DNA of 64,000 nt from Zingiber officinale (lineage: Eukaryota > Streptophyta > Magnoliopsida > Zingiberales > Zingiberaceae): contig NC_056002.1 in the NCBI RefSeq assembly GCF_018446385.1, positions 30,738,636 through 30,802,635 of the forward strand. The letters are read 5' to 3'. Of this stretch, positions 1-10,412 are shown piece after piece (position 1 is the stretch's first letter; every line of letters begins with the position of its first letter). The notes beneath the pieces are model-generated. The model did not search any database. It was given only the letters and a program-made list of their open reading frames with translations, and was not told the origin of the DNA. The position numbers were made by a program, and so were the translations under genes.

Positions 1-901
1 GGTCCAACAGGAAGTTGGCAAAGTTCAAGTTGGTTAAAAGGTTGACCAAACACTTGGTGGAGAAGTCCCAACATGTCACGTTTGACCAAAGGTTGGGCAA
101 GGGAACCCTAGACTCAGGTTAAGTGAGTTAGGGTTGGGTGATCGATTAGGTAATTGATTGTGCCAAATCCAATCGATTAGCGGATCAATTGGGAGTCTAT
201 CTTCGTGAAATAGAAGGGGGTTGGATCAATTGGTTAATTGATCAAGATCTACACCAATCGATCAAGTGATCGATTGAGCACATTTCTTAGTGACAAATAA
301 TAACTTTTTGATCGATCAGTTGATCGATCAAGAGAAGTTTTTTGTAAAACACAGTAGCTTCCTCGTGAGAACGTGATCAATTGGGTAGTCAATCAGGAGA
401 AGCTCACAAGCGAACAGTGGGTTTCATAATCGATTGGGTGATCGATTAAGAAGATACATAATCGATTAAGTGACGATGAAAAAAGCTATTGTGAGGTTTG
501 GATGATTGGATGTGCTCGGATCTAATATGACAATAGATTAGGGGTAAAGCCAATCGATTGAGGGCCTTAATCTGCGGGATATAAAGGTGTCGATGAAGAT
601 TCAAGCGCAACTCTTTTTCTCCACTTTTCACCGCTGATCCTTAAGCTTTGATAGACAAGTGTTGTTGCACTTTCCAACCGATCAAGAGGCGTTTACATGC
701 TACAGGAAAGCAAATAAAGTTTTCATTTATATTGTGTATTTTCTTTTTATTTGCATTGTATTTTTTGTTTGTGATCTTGTACGAAGTTTTTTTTACTTTC
801 GAAGTATTTATGAGAATGAGTATTTTTATAATGGAGAGTATATTCTATGTAGATTCTTAGATTAATCATCTCATTGAGATAGATAGTAAATAAATCCGGT
901 T
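1..901 (+). repeat. Right part of a plus-strand LTR-like sequence with CGATTG palindromes
   Basis: No gene is visible here. From about 130 to 570 the sequence is crowded with variants of CAATCGATTG and TGATCGATCA, the same motif class seen in the LTRs near 59-62 kb. A TATAAA at 580-585 is followed by a pyrimidine-rich stretch, which looks like an LTR U3/R promoter boundary. The stretch after 700 is T-rich. The left end lies outside the window and the right end is unclear because the Tat element begins at 902. Calling this an LTR is inference from motif content and the TATA placement; no second copy or primer-binding site is visible. Confidence 0.45.
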
Positions 902-1702
902 TGATTCGGTAGTAAGGACGGGGGACCCCCTTTGTGGGGAGCCAATGACACGTGAAGGTCAGAAGTCAAAAGGGTCCGCATGAGGCCCATCCGATCGGAG
1001 AAGGGTCAGGTCAACCGGTCGAACGGGTCCGGGCGGAACCAAAGACAACCCGACGGGGAGTCGGCTTTCCGACGCTCATGGTGAACAGGGTCGCCGGGGC
1101 GAGCGGGTAGCCCGCTCGGCCGAGGCGTAAAGCATCAATGCTGTGAAGGAACAGTCTCAGCCGAGCACCCGGTCGAACCGACACCTACACCCGTTCGGAC
1201 CGATGCCTGCCAAGCTGATGGACGCTCGGCTCGGGGAAAAAGGAGACAAGGACAAGAGGACATTGGGGAACATCTTCTGACAACAGGCATGTTCGACGAC
1301 CAAGTCATACACAGAATCCTACGACAGAAGGTTCTGCTGTCCCATCAGAGAGATGCTCGGACTGTAGCAGTATGGTGTCAGACATGCTCCTCTGGTAAGC
1401 CCATACTAAGGTATGATAAAGGACACGTGTACACCTCGGTAGGTGTGTATAAGCCTCCCCAAAACTCTATATAAGAGCCCTCAGACTTCGCCAGAGGTAC
1501 GCGCTCTCTGATCTTTGGAGCCACTTCATCATTTTCCTCTTGCCTGACTTGAGCGTCGGAGGGTCGTCGCCGGGAACCCCTTCTCGGCTCGACTTCCTTG
1601 CAGGTTCACTGGAGATCCATACGACCGGTTAGAGATCCACATCATCATCTGGAAGAGCGCCACGTGCCCAGCGTCCATCGACTCAGCGTTCGGACAGGAT
1701 CA
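902..1702 (+). repeat. 5' LTR of the Tat element
   Basis: This LTR aligns without gaps to 20352-21152. By eye I count about 49 mismatches in 801 bases, roughly three transitions for each transversion. Termini are TGAT and ATCA. The LTR carries a TATATAAG box and a pyrimidine-rich downstream section typical of the R/U5 area. A 61-codon ORF inside it has no family resemblance and is not called. Confidence 0.93.
1468..1475 (+). promoter_or_regulatory. TATA box of the Tat 5' LTR
   Basis: TATATAAG sits 566 bases into the LTR, at the same offset as the box in the 3' LTR (20918). The following bases run into a pyrimidine-rich segment as expected of a transcription start region. It would drive the element's genomic RNA rightward. 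Confidence 0.7.
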
Positions 1703-1705
1703 AAT

Positions 1706-1723
1706 TGGCGCCGTCTGTGGGAA
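1706..1723 (+). other. Primer-binding site of the Tat element
   Basis: The sequence TGGCGCCGTCTGTGGGAA starts three bases after the LTR end. The first eight bases match the 3' end expected of a tRNA-Asp-type primer and the rest diverge. The position is diagnostic of a PBS. The exact tRNA is an inference. Confidence 0.7.
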
Positions 1724-2488
1724 CACACCTGCATCCGAGCGGAAGAGATGGACGAAGCTGGACGATCGCACACCGTGATGCTCTCCCAGGAGGAGCTCAA
1801 CGCTCTAATCGAGGCAAGAGCAGCTAAGCTCGTGGAGCAACAGAAACAGAAGGTGCAAGCCGAGCGACTGGAGCAACAAGCGACGTCAGCGTCAGGAGGC
1901 CGAGCGGAAGCACCGCCTGCCCCGGTTCCATTTCATCGGGCCCTATTTCGTACGCCTCCTGAAGTCGCACCAGCTAACCTTGATCGAGGATCTTCATCCG
2001 ACGAGGCGCCCAGGCGAGACTACAAAAAAGGCAAGGCTCCTCGAACGGACGCATCCTTCGAGCGGATCAACCGGCAGTTTTCAGAGGCCATCCTGCGGGA
2101 CCCTCTGCCCAAGCATTATGTGCCCCCGGCGATCGGGGAATACAACGGAACCACCAACCCAGACGACTATCTAGGAAAGTTCGACAACACAGCTACACTA
2201 CATCAATACACAGATGGAGTGAAATGCCGGGTGTTCCTTACCACCCTCTCGGGATCGGCGCAACGATGGTTCCGGAGGCTACCGGACGGATCCATCACCA
2301 GCTTTAAAGAGTTCCGCATCGCTTTTCTCCATCATTTTGCGAGCAGTCGGCGTTACCAGAAGACCAGTGTTAGTCTATTTGCCATCAAGAAAGAGCCCAG
2401 GGAGTCGCTCCGAGCTTACATCCAATGATTCAACCGGGTGGCCATGGATATTCCAACGGCCACCTCAGAAACAATGATGAATGCGTTC

Positions 2489-2496
2489 ACGCAAGG
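2489..2496. other. Left target-site duplication of the MITE in gag
   Basis: ACGCAAGG here and ACACAAGG at 3187-3194 flank the insertion, an 8-bp duplication with one mismatch. Removing the insert plus one copy restores the gag reading frame across the junction. Confidence 0.8.
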
Positions 2497-3186
2497 GGCT
2501 GTAAATGAACCAAGCGTTCGTGAACAAGCTTGGTGTTCGTCTTGGTAAGAGCTTGTTTATGTTCGTTCATTATACATAAGATTGATTAAACAAACAAGCT
2601 TGAACAGCTCGTTAAGCTAAACAAACAAGTTTGAACACATATGTGTTCAGCTCGTTAATGTTCGTGAACAACGTTCGTGAACAATGTTCGTGAACAGCGT
2701 TCATGAACAATGTTCGTGAATAGCGTTCATGAACAATGTTCGTGAACAGCGTTCGTGAACAATGTTCACGAACCATATTTATTAATAAAACTCTTTTCAA
2801 TATTCTAAATAAATAATAAAATAAATAAATAAATTTAAACGATCAATCTTAATAACCAATCAAACAATTAAAAGTTTCAAACAATCAAACAAGCTTGAAT
2901 TGAGAGCTTGATAATATCTAAACGAACCAAGCTCAAACCAAGCTTAAGCCAAGCTCGAACCAAGCTCAAGCCAAGCTTGAATTAAGAGCTTGATAACATC
3001 TAAACGAACCAAGCTCAAGCCAAGCTTCAAACAAGCTCGAGCTCATAGAAAATAAACCAAGCCAAGCTTGAACACTCATTTCAAAAGCTTGATTCATTTT
3101 AAGCTCGGCTCGGCTCGGCTCAGTTATCTTATCAAACAAGCTTGAACACCCCAAAGCTCGGCTCGGCTTGGCTTGTTTACAACTCT
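2497..3186. mobile_element. hAT-like MITE (690 bp) inserted in gag
   Basis: The insert starts GGCTGTAAATGAACCAAGC and ends GCTTGGCTTGTTTACAACTC, which are imperfect terminal inverted repeats. It is flanked by an 8-bp target duplication, as expected of hAT transposons. It has no transposase. The interior holds a 13-bp palindromic tandem array (about 2650-2775), an AT-rich middle, and a right half of repeated AAGCTCGAACCAAGC/AAGCTTGAA words ending in repeats of CTCGG. The class is inferred from duplication length and the TGTAAA-type terminus. It inserted after the Tat element, since it interrupts gag. Confidence 0.82.
2658..2775. repeat. 13-bp tandem array of the palindrome GTTCGTGAAC
   Basis: About nine units of the 10-bp palindrome GTTCGTGAAC (variants GTTCATGAAC and GTTCACGAAC) are each followed by a 3-base spacer (AAC, AAT or AGC), giving a 13-bp period. 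The array lies inside the MITE. Confidence 0.85.
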
Positions 3187-3483
3187 ACACAAGGCCTCAT
3201 GGACAGTGACTTCTTCCGTTCACTTATTCGAAAGCCGCCCCGAGACTATGATCATATGTTACACCGGGCCAATGAGTACATTAATGTGGAGGAAGCATAG
3301 GCAACCCGAAGAAAAGAAGCTCCAACTGAGCGACTAGCCCCTGCCGAGTGGAAGCCGCTCACTGGCCACCAGCCGCCCAGAGGACCACGAACCGAAGCAG
3401 TCCGCCCTCACCACGCAAGGTCCCACGCCGTCCAAGAGGTAGCCGCCGAGCGGCCCAAACCAAAAAAGAAGGTATAGACCCCC

Positions 3484-4035
3484 ATGTTTTGCTCGTTCCA
3501 CCGGACTGACACGCATAACACACGAGATTACCGAAGCCTTCCCCTGATCGCCCACCCTGCTCCCCGGAGTGGTCGTCATCGATCGCCATCATCCGACAGG
3601 CGACAGCGACACCATGAAGCCGATCGGCGGATATCCAGAAAGTCTCCCGTGCGGTATCATCCTCAGGGGCACGAGGATAATCCCCGGGTATCTAAGGAGC
3701 GGCTTAGGTCGTTCGCCCAGGAGGAAGAAAATAGAAGCAACACGTCCCGAGGCGAAATCAACATCATCTCTGGTGGACTGACCGGAGGCGATTCCAATAG
3801 AGCGAGGAAGACGAGTGTCAGGCAGCTCAAGATCCATGCGGTCGGCTGCAGTCAAGAACGGGCGAGCGGGCCCGAAATCAGCTTCGGGCCCAGGGACCTT
3901 GAGGGAGTCGAAGTGCCACATGACAACGCCCTCATCATCAAAGCGGTAATAGCTAACTATACTATTCACCGCATTTTCATCGATACAGGCAGCTTGGTCA
4001 ATATTATATTTAAAAAGGCTTTCGACCAACTGTAA
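3484..4035 (+). pseudogene. Gag C-terminus and aspartic protease remnant of the Tat element
   Basis: This reading frame runs in phase with gag upstream. It carries the decayed zinc-knuckle CSFHRTDTH at its start, a basic Arg/Ser-rich linker, and near the end IFIDTGSLVNIIF, whose DTG triad is the catalytic motif of the retropepsin that cleaves Gag-Pol. A TAA at about 4033 ends the frame just after FKKAFDQL, well short of a full protease. Downstream to 4290 the expected protease C-terminus and linker are frameshifted and partly missing. Confidence 0.8.
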
Positions 4036-4295
4036 ATTGATCGAGCTGAGTTGCTGCCCATGACAACCCCCCTCTACGGGTTTACGGGCAATAAAGTTCT
4101 ACCGGTCGGACAGGTCCGACTGGCTATTTCGCTGGGAGAAGAGCCACTCAGAAGGACGCGGACTGCCAGAAAAAGGAGGTGATCAAATGTCTCCAGAGAA
4201 ACTGCGACGTCTTCGTGTGGTTGATGCATGAGCTGCCGGGAATTTTTCGCCAAGTATAGCACAGCATGAGCTTCACGTCCGACCGGACGCTCGGC

Positions 4296-6973
4296 CGGTG
4301 AAGCAAAGGAAGAGGGACTTTAGTGCCGAACAAAACGCCATCATCCGAGCGGAGGTCGAGAAGCTCCTGGAGGCCGGCCATATAAGGGAGGTCTAGTTCC
4401 CGAGCTGGCTCGCAAATGTAGTGCTAGTCTCCAAGCCGAGCAACAAGTGGAGGGTTTGCATCAATTTCCGGGATCTCAACAAAGCATGCCCAAAGGATTT
4501 CTACCCTCTGCCCCGGATTGATCAACTGGTGGACTCCACAGCCGGGTGCGAGCTGATATGCATGCTAGACGCCTATCAGGGCTACCATCAGGTGCCGCTC
4601 GCCCGAGAAGATCAAGAGAAGGTCAACTTCGTCACAGCTGACGGCACTTACTGTTACAATGTAATGCCGTTCGGATTGAAGAACGCGGGAGCAACTTACC
4701 AGCGATTAATGAACAAGGTATTCAAGGAGCAGATCAGACGCAATTTAGAAGTGTACGTGGATGATATTCTCATCAAGTCTGCCCGAGCGACTGATCTTTT
4801 TACGGACATGGAGGAGACCTTCCAAACGCTGAGGAAGTGTGGAGTCAAGCTGAACCCTCATAAATGTTTGTTCGGAGCAAAAGACGGGCGTTTCTTGGGC
4901 TATATAGTGACCGAGCGGGGCATAGAGGCAAATCCCAGCAAGGTAAAAGCGTTGCAAGATATGCCGCCCCCAAGAAATCTGAGGAAAGTACAACGCCTGA
5001 CCGGGCGAATAACTGCATTGTCAAGATTCATCTCTAAGACTGTCGACCGGAGTCTCCCTTTTTTCAAGATCCTACGCAAAGCTACTAAGTTTCATTGGGA
5101 CGAGGAATGCGATCGGACGTTTAAGGAGCTGAAGACATACCTGAACTCCTTGCCCGTGTTAGCCAAGCCAGTTGTAGGTGAGTCGCTCTGTATTTATTTA
5201 TCTTCAACCGAGTGGGCAGTAGGCTCGGCATTAGTGAGGACGAGCGGTGAAGAACAACCCGTGTACTTCTTGAGCCATATTCTAAAAGATGCTGAATCTC
5301 GCTACACTGGGCTCGAGAAGCTGACTTTTGCTTTAGTCCTCGCCGCTCGGAGATTGCGTCCTTATTTCTTGGCACATACAATCATCGTCCGGACAAATAT
5401 CCCATTGGGAAGAGTGCTGTTGAATCTAGAAGCGTCCGGACGGCTCATCAAATGGACAACGGAATTAAGTGAATTTGACATTCAGTATCAACCCCGTTCG
5501 GCGATAAAGGCGCAGTCCTTAGCAGATTTTGTTACCGAAGTGCAAAATCCTGAACCCGAAGCTATCTGGAAAATATTTATGGATGGATCGTCCACTCAGC
5601 GCGGGAGCGGAATTAGTGTGCTATTACTCTCCCCCCAAGAAGAGCGGATGCACCTATCCGTCCGGCTGGACTACAAAGCCACAAATAATGAAGCGGAGTA
5701 TGAGGCCCTCATAGACGGCTTGCAGGCAGCCCGACATGTAGGAGCCGGTCGGGTGACACTCCATTCAGACTCCCAGCTGGCCGCCCAGCAGCTCTCGGAC
5801 ACTTTTGAGATTAACAACGCTCGGCTCAAGCTCTACGCTGAGGCCTTTGAAAAGCTCAAGGCCCACTTCAGAGAAGTTATTATCCAGAAGATACCCCGAG
5901 CAGAGAACCAGGCGGCAGATGAGTTAGCCAAGCTCGCAAGTTCAATATCACCGGTCATCATCCAGCAGCCAATTGAGCAAGTATCCTTGGTGGCGCACAT
6001 TGACTGGATGGAGGGCCTCGCATTCCCGAGCGATTGGAGGACAACCATCATGGAGTTTCTGCGCTCGGGTGCGACACCGTCCGATGGGGAGGAAGCCCAG
6101 CTATTGAGGAGGAAAGTCGTTCGGGTCACACTCGTTGGAGACCAACTCTACAAGAAGGCTTTCTCCCGCCCACTTTTGAAATGTGTGAGCTCGGAAGACG
6201 CAGAGTACATCCTCCAGGAAGTGCACCAAGGATCGTGCGAAGGACATCCGGGCGGGCGATCGCTGGCTAGGAAGATCCTGCTGGCCGGGTACTTCTGGCC
6301 AACCCTGCAAGCAGATGCCGCTCGGACCGTCACGACGTGCCTCTCCTGCCAGAAGTACCACAACTTCTCCCACCGACCGGCAGAGGAGATGAAAGCATCT
6401 ACAGTGTCCTGTCCGTTCGATCAGTGGGGAATGAATATCGTAGGTCCGTTCCCTATGGCGACCGGTCAACGGAAGTTTCTTCTAGTGACGGTCGACTACT
6501 TTTTCAAATAGGTGGAGGCCAAGCCACTGGCCAAGATCACCGAGCAGATGGTCAAAAGGTTTATCTGGCAGCATATAATCTGTCGGTTCGGCATTCCTCG
6601 CCGGCTCATATCTGATAACGGGCGACAATTCGTCGGGAAGCAGCTCGAAGAATGGTGCAAAAGTTATGGCATCGAACAACACTTTACTTCCGTGGCGTAT
6701 CCCCAAAGCAACGGCAAAGATGAAATTACCAACCAAGAAATTCTCAGAATTCTTCGGGCTCGACTTGACCACATAGGAGGAAGCTGGGTGGACGAGCTGC
6801 CGGGCGTCCTATGGGCTATCCGCACGACCCCAAAGGAGGGAACTGGTGTCACGCCATTCCATTTAGTGTACGGCGGCGAAGCAGTTATCCCAATTGAAGT
6901 CGGCATCGTCAGCCGAATCGGAAGACAGTCGAGCTCCGACGTTAAATATCGAGAGTCGAACCGGCGACTATAA
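4296..6973 (+). pseudogene. pol of the Tat element: RT, two RNase H domains, integrase
   Basis: The longest clean frame runs 4421-6511. RT is recognisable by KWRVCINFRDLNKACPKD, MPFGLKNAGATYQRLMNK and the catalytic YVDD at about residue 112. A degenerate RT-linked RNase H follows near residue 260. A second, archaeal-type RNase H begins IFMDGSSTQRGSGISVLL with the later acidic residues NNEAEYEAL and LHSDSQL, which places the element in the Tat lineage. Integrase has an intact HHCC finger (H..H, then CLSCQK) and a DDE core (ISDNGRQFVGKQ; PQSNGKDE). Stops: TAG at 4394 where Gln is usual, and TAG at 6509 where Trp is usual. The frame then resumes at 6512 and runs into the 65-bp tandem array, so the integrase C-terminus is lost. 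Confidence 0.93.
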
Positions 6974-7640
6974 ACCCTCCGGCCGGAAGACCGTCGAGCT
7001 CCGACGTTAAATATCGAGAGTCGTATCGGCGACTATAAACCCTCTGGCCGGAAGACCGTCGAGCTCCGACGTTAAATATCGAGAGTCGTATCGGCGACTA
7101 AAAACCCTCCGGCCGGAAGACCGTCGAGCTCCGACGTTAAATATCGAGAGTCGTACCGGCGACTAAAAACCCTCCGGCCGGAAGACCGTCGAGCTCCGAC
7201 GTTAAATATCGAGAGTCGAACCGGCGACTATAAACCCTCCGGCCGGAAGACCGTCGAGCTCCGACGTTAAATATCGAGAGTCGTACCGGCGACTATAAAC
7301 CCTCCGGCCGGAAGACCGTCGAGCTCCGACTTTAAATATCGAGAGTCGTACCGGCGACTATAAACCCTCCGATCGGAAGACCGTCGAGCTCTGACGTTAA
7401 ATATCGAGAGTAGAACCGGTGACTATAAACCCTCCGGCCGGAAGACCGTCGAGCTCCGACGTTAAATATCGAGAGTCGTACCGGCGACTATAAACCCTCC
7501 GGCCGGAAGACCGTCGAGCTCCGGCGTTAAATATTGAGAGTTGAACCGGCGACTATAAACCCTCCGGCCGGAAGACCGTCGAGCTCCGACGTTAAATATC
7601 GAGAGTCGTACCAGCGACTATAAACTCTCCGGCCGGAACG
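6913..7640. repeat. 65-bp tandem array (about 11 copies) after integrase
   Basis: Successive copies of a 65-bp unit containing CTCCGGCCGGAAGACCGTCG and GTTAAATATCGAGAGTCG follow one another with few substitutions. Register checks at 7021, 7086 and 7151 confirm the 65-base period. The array starts inside the integrase frame and stops about 20 bases before the nested chromovirus. Tandem arrays downstream of pol are a known habit of Tat-lineage elements. The unit itself contains the self-complementary core CCGGCCGG. Confidence 0.93.
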
Positions 7641-7655
7641 AAAGACGCTTGAAGA

Positions 7656-7660
7656 TAAGC
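7656..7660. other. Target-site duplication (left) of the nested chromovirus
   Basis: TAAGC immediately precedes the LTR here and immediately follows the other LTR at 17239-17243, an exact 5-bp duplication. Confidence 0.9.
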
Positions 7661-10226
7661 TGTCACACCCCAGAGGAGTCTCTGTCGGAAGAAATTTCGG
7701 CAGCATCTCCCCTGTACGGCAGACAATATGAAACTTTCTACATATCACATATACATCAGCCACAGGCGGCTGGAATGATAACAATAAAATAAAAACAAAC
7801 ACCACGCGGTTTATAAAGATATTCAGCCTCTGGCTGTCACAACCACGCAGTTAATAATAGTAATCAATAACAATAGGACTCTGACTCGAAATCCACCCTA
7901 CTCCACTACACTCGTAAAGCTCAAATCCAACGAACTCACCTCTTCTGCCGTCCAGGCAGGCACGTAGTAAAAATGAAATCCAATATCATATCAAAATCCA
8001 TCAAAAGGTGTCACTCCATACAATATTCATAGGAAAAATCCAAAGACAATACTAAAACAAAGTCTGATATAGAAAAAGGCCAAAATAAAACAAATAACGA
8101 ATTAGTAGAGAACTGACTCTACGTGCATATGGGGGGCCAGCGACTGGAACTGCTCCGGACAGCCTCAACCTGAAAATATCAACAATGGAGGCGGGGTGAG
8201 TCCAACACTCAGCAGGTACAACTGATATGCATAATAAAACAAATAACAGACAACACTAATCATGCGTACAGTCTCCTGAAATACGAGAAGGAATAAATGC
8301 AACTGGAACGAAATTAGGAGATAACTGTACTAACCGGGATCAAGGTACAAAGGTAACAGGTCGTCAGACCGAAGAAATCATAATCCTGTATGCATGTCAA
8401 TCAAATGCATCCATACAAATGCAGCATATAAGTGCAGCAATCACAACAATAAAATGCAATAAATGCATATGGTGACCGTGCACTCGGACATCACTGCTCC
8501 TGACAGTGACTGAGTGGACGGAATGCTGTCGGAGTACTCCTGTCCTCTGGCCCCAAATCATAAATGGGGGAGCTCAATGACGGGGAGGATATCTCTGCCG
8601 GCTACCACGCTGAGTCATCTGACCAACGGAGCCAAACAAAGTCCACCATCTGCCGGCTACTACGCTGCTACTCTAAATGCCAGTGGAGCCAAACAGAGCG
8701 GAACTGACTGCCGGCTACCACGCTGAGTCCTCAGACCAACGGAGCCAAACAGCAGAACCGCCACACTCCAGCCAGATATACAACTAATCCATGGGTGGTG
8801 TGTGCAGTACATGTAACTGGCGATGGGCTCAACCAAAGTGGAGCCGACAATCGCACAGCATGCAATCATGATGCATGACACTAAAAACATGGCATAGTCC
8901 ATATAACTAGATACAAGTGTGTACCACTGGAAGAAGTATCAAATAGAAGGTACACCAATCAAATAGAGTATCAAATAAACCCTAGATCCAGAACATATCA
9001 TAGCATGTGGTTGGTTCACTACCTAAAGCATATGTGATCAGGTAGATATCATGCAGTGCAGCATAAATAAACAAACAAACATGTAACTAATCATGTAGCG
9101 ACCAACCGAAACAAACAGATAACACAATTATTGTTATATGTTAAACATATTATCATGCATATCAAAAGACATAAGTCAAAGTACCCGCCTCCAATATAGA
9201 AAGGTCCAATCTGACGTCGAGATGCTCGTCTCGCGTCAAAGTCCTGCGTCAACCGATACACATATATTTATTTAGCTAGAACTCAATGAATAGCTAAATA
9301 AAATCTCAACGACTACTAGGGTAAGATCCTAATCAACCTTCAAAAACATCTCTTCCTAACACAATCAACAATCCCAAACTTACCTCAATTCACTTATCTC
9401 TGGGCTCAATCCGTATCACCAACACCTGCAAACATTCTAGCCCGCATAAGGATTCTGGTGGAGCTACTATAATCCGACAACAAGAAATTAAATCCAAACT
9501 TACCCCTAGATGTCTTCTAATGGCTCTCGGCAAATCACAAAAATATACGACCAGATCCTTACAAGCCGGATTCTAAACACATCGTACCCCAATCAGGTCC
9601 AAAGCTTCCTCTGATGAAATCCCAATGCCACTGTGGTGCCGAGCCAAGACAACAAAGGTGGCAACGATGCTAGGGCACGAGCACAGCGAAGAAGATCCCT
9701 GCGATCGCCAGCTGCTCAAGCAAGGAACAAGGCGGGGGGGTCGGCAGTGGCGTCGGAGCAGGCTAGGGCACTCGAGATGGAGGAAAACTCGACTCTGATG
9801 TGAGGTGATCGGAGATAGGGCTCGCGGTGGCCGGCTGTGGTGGCGGCGCGAGATGCTAGGGCTCGGCAATGTGGCGGAGCAAGGTGGCTCGTGCTCGCCG
9901 GCACTTAGGCAGGGACAGAGGATGTGGCGGCAGAGGAGAAGAAGAAGGAGAAACCGCTCGGGATCGGGGAAGGAGGTTAGGGCACGCACGGGTTCGGCGG
10001 GGAGAGGGTAAGAAGAGGAAATAAAGAAAATAAAAAGAAATAAAAGAAAAGGAAATGTAAATATAAACATTTCCTCGCTTAAACGGGGTAGCCTAAACAG
10101 GCTTTCCCGGGCCTCATTTTTATCCCCGTTAACTCATCCGTACGAGCTCCGAAAAATTCCCGAAAAATTTCCAAAAATTTCGGAAAATTCCCTTATTAAT
10201 ATTTTCTATTTTTCCGATATTTTACA
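7661..10226 (-). repeat. 3' LTR of the nested chromovirus (minus orientation)
   Basis: This LTR is 2566 bp long and nearly identical to 14681-17238. Read on the minus strand it begins TGTAAAATATCGG and ends GTGTGACA. A 165-codon minus-strand ORF (9573-10070) with a hydrophobic Phe/Leu-rich start and a Pro/Ser-rich body is present in both LTRs. It resembles no family I recognise and could simply be open by base composition. Compared with the other LTR it lacks a 24-base stretch (near 8577) and carries about 30 extra bases near 8700. Confidence 0.9.
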
Positions 10227-10239
10227 TTCTCCCCCACTT
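10227..10239 (-). other. Polypurine tract of the nested chromovirus
   Basis: The plus strand reads TTCTCCCCCACTT directly beside the LTR terminus, so the minus strand carries AAGTGGGGGAGAA just before the 3' LTR. This is the site where second-strand synthesis would be primed. Confidence 0.85.
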
Positions 10240-10412
10240 ATAAAAATTTGGTCCCCAAATTTGGTTATCTACCATCAGCAAGTACCAACAACATATATAA
10301 AGTATAAATGCTGAACGGTAAATTAAATCACATATCTCAAGTGAAAAATGAGGTATCGAGCTCGGATAGTATCCTCGAGCTCCCAGGTAACCTCCTTATC
10401 CGAATGATGCTG

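Larger units (their letters stand above)
1748..3480 (+). pseudogene. gag of the Tat element, interrupted by a MITE
   Basis: The ATG at 1748 follows the primer-binding site by 25 bases and opens a Gag that would form the virus-like particle. The N-terminus is a charged, Gln-rich helical stretch (LSQEELNALIEARAAKL), then a Pro/Ala-rich linker, then the retrotransposon Gag core with IGEYNGTTNPDDYLGKF and a LSGSAQRWFRRLP motif. An in-frame TGA at 2427-2429 stands where the family normally has Trp. A 690-bp MITE splits the frame at 2496, and reading resumes at 3195 with DSDFFRSL. Further in-frame TAG codons lie at 3298 and 3475. A remnant of the zinc knuckle, CSFHRTDTH, follows at about 3490. The copy cannot make Gag. 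Confidence 0.85.

Noticed and set aside
897-901. Target-site duplication for the Tat element
   Set aside because: CGGTT versus TAGTT share only three of five bases, so I do not claim a duplication.
6913-7640. Possible CRISPR-like array
   Set aside because: Units are contiguous 65-bp tandem repeats without unique spacers, in a plant retrotransposon.
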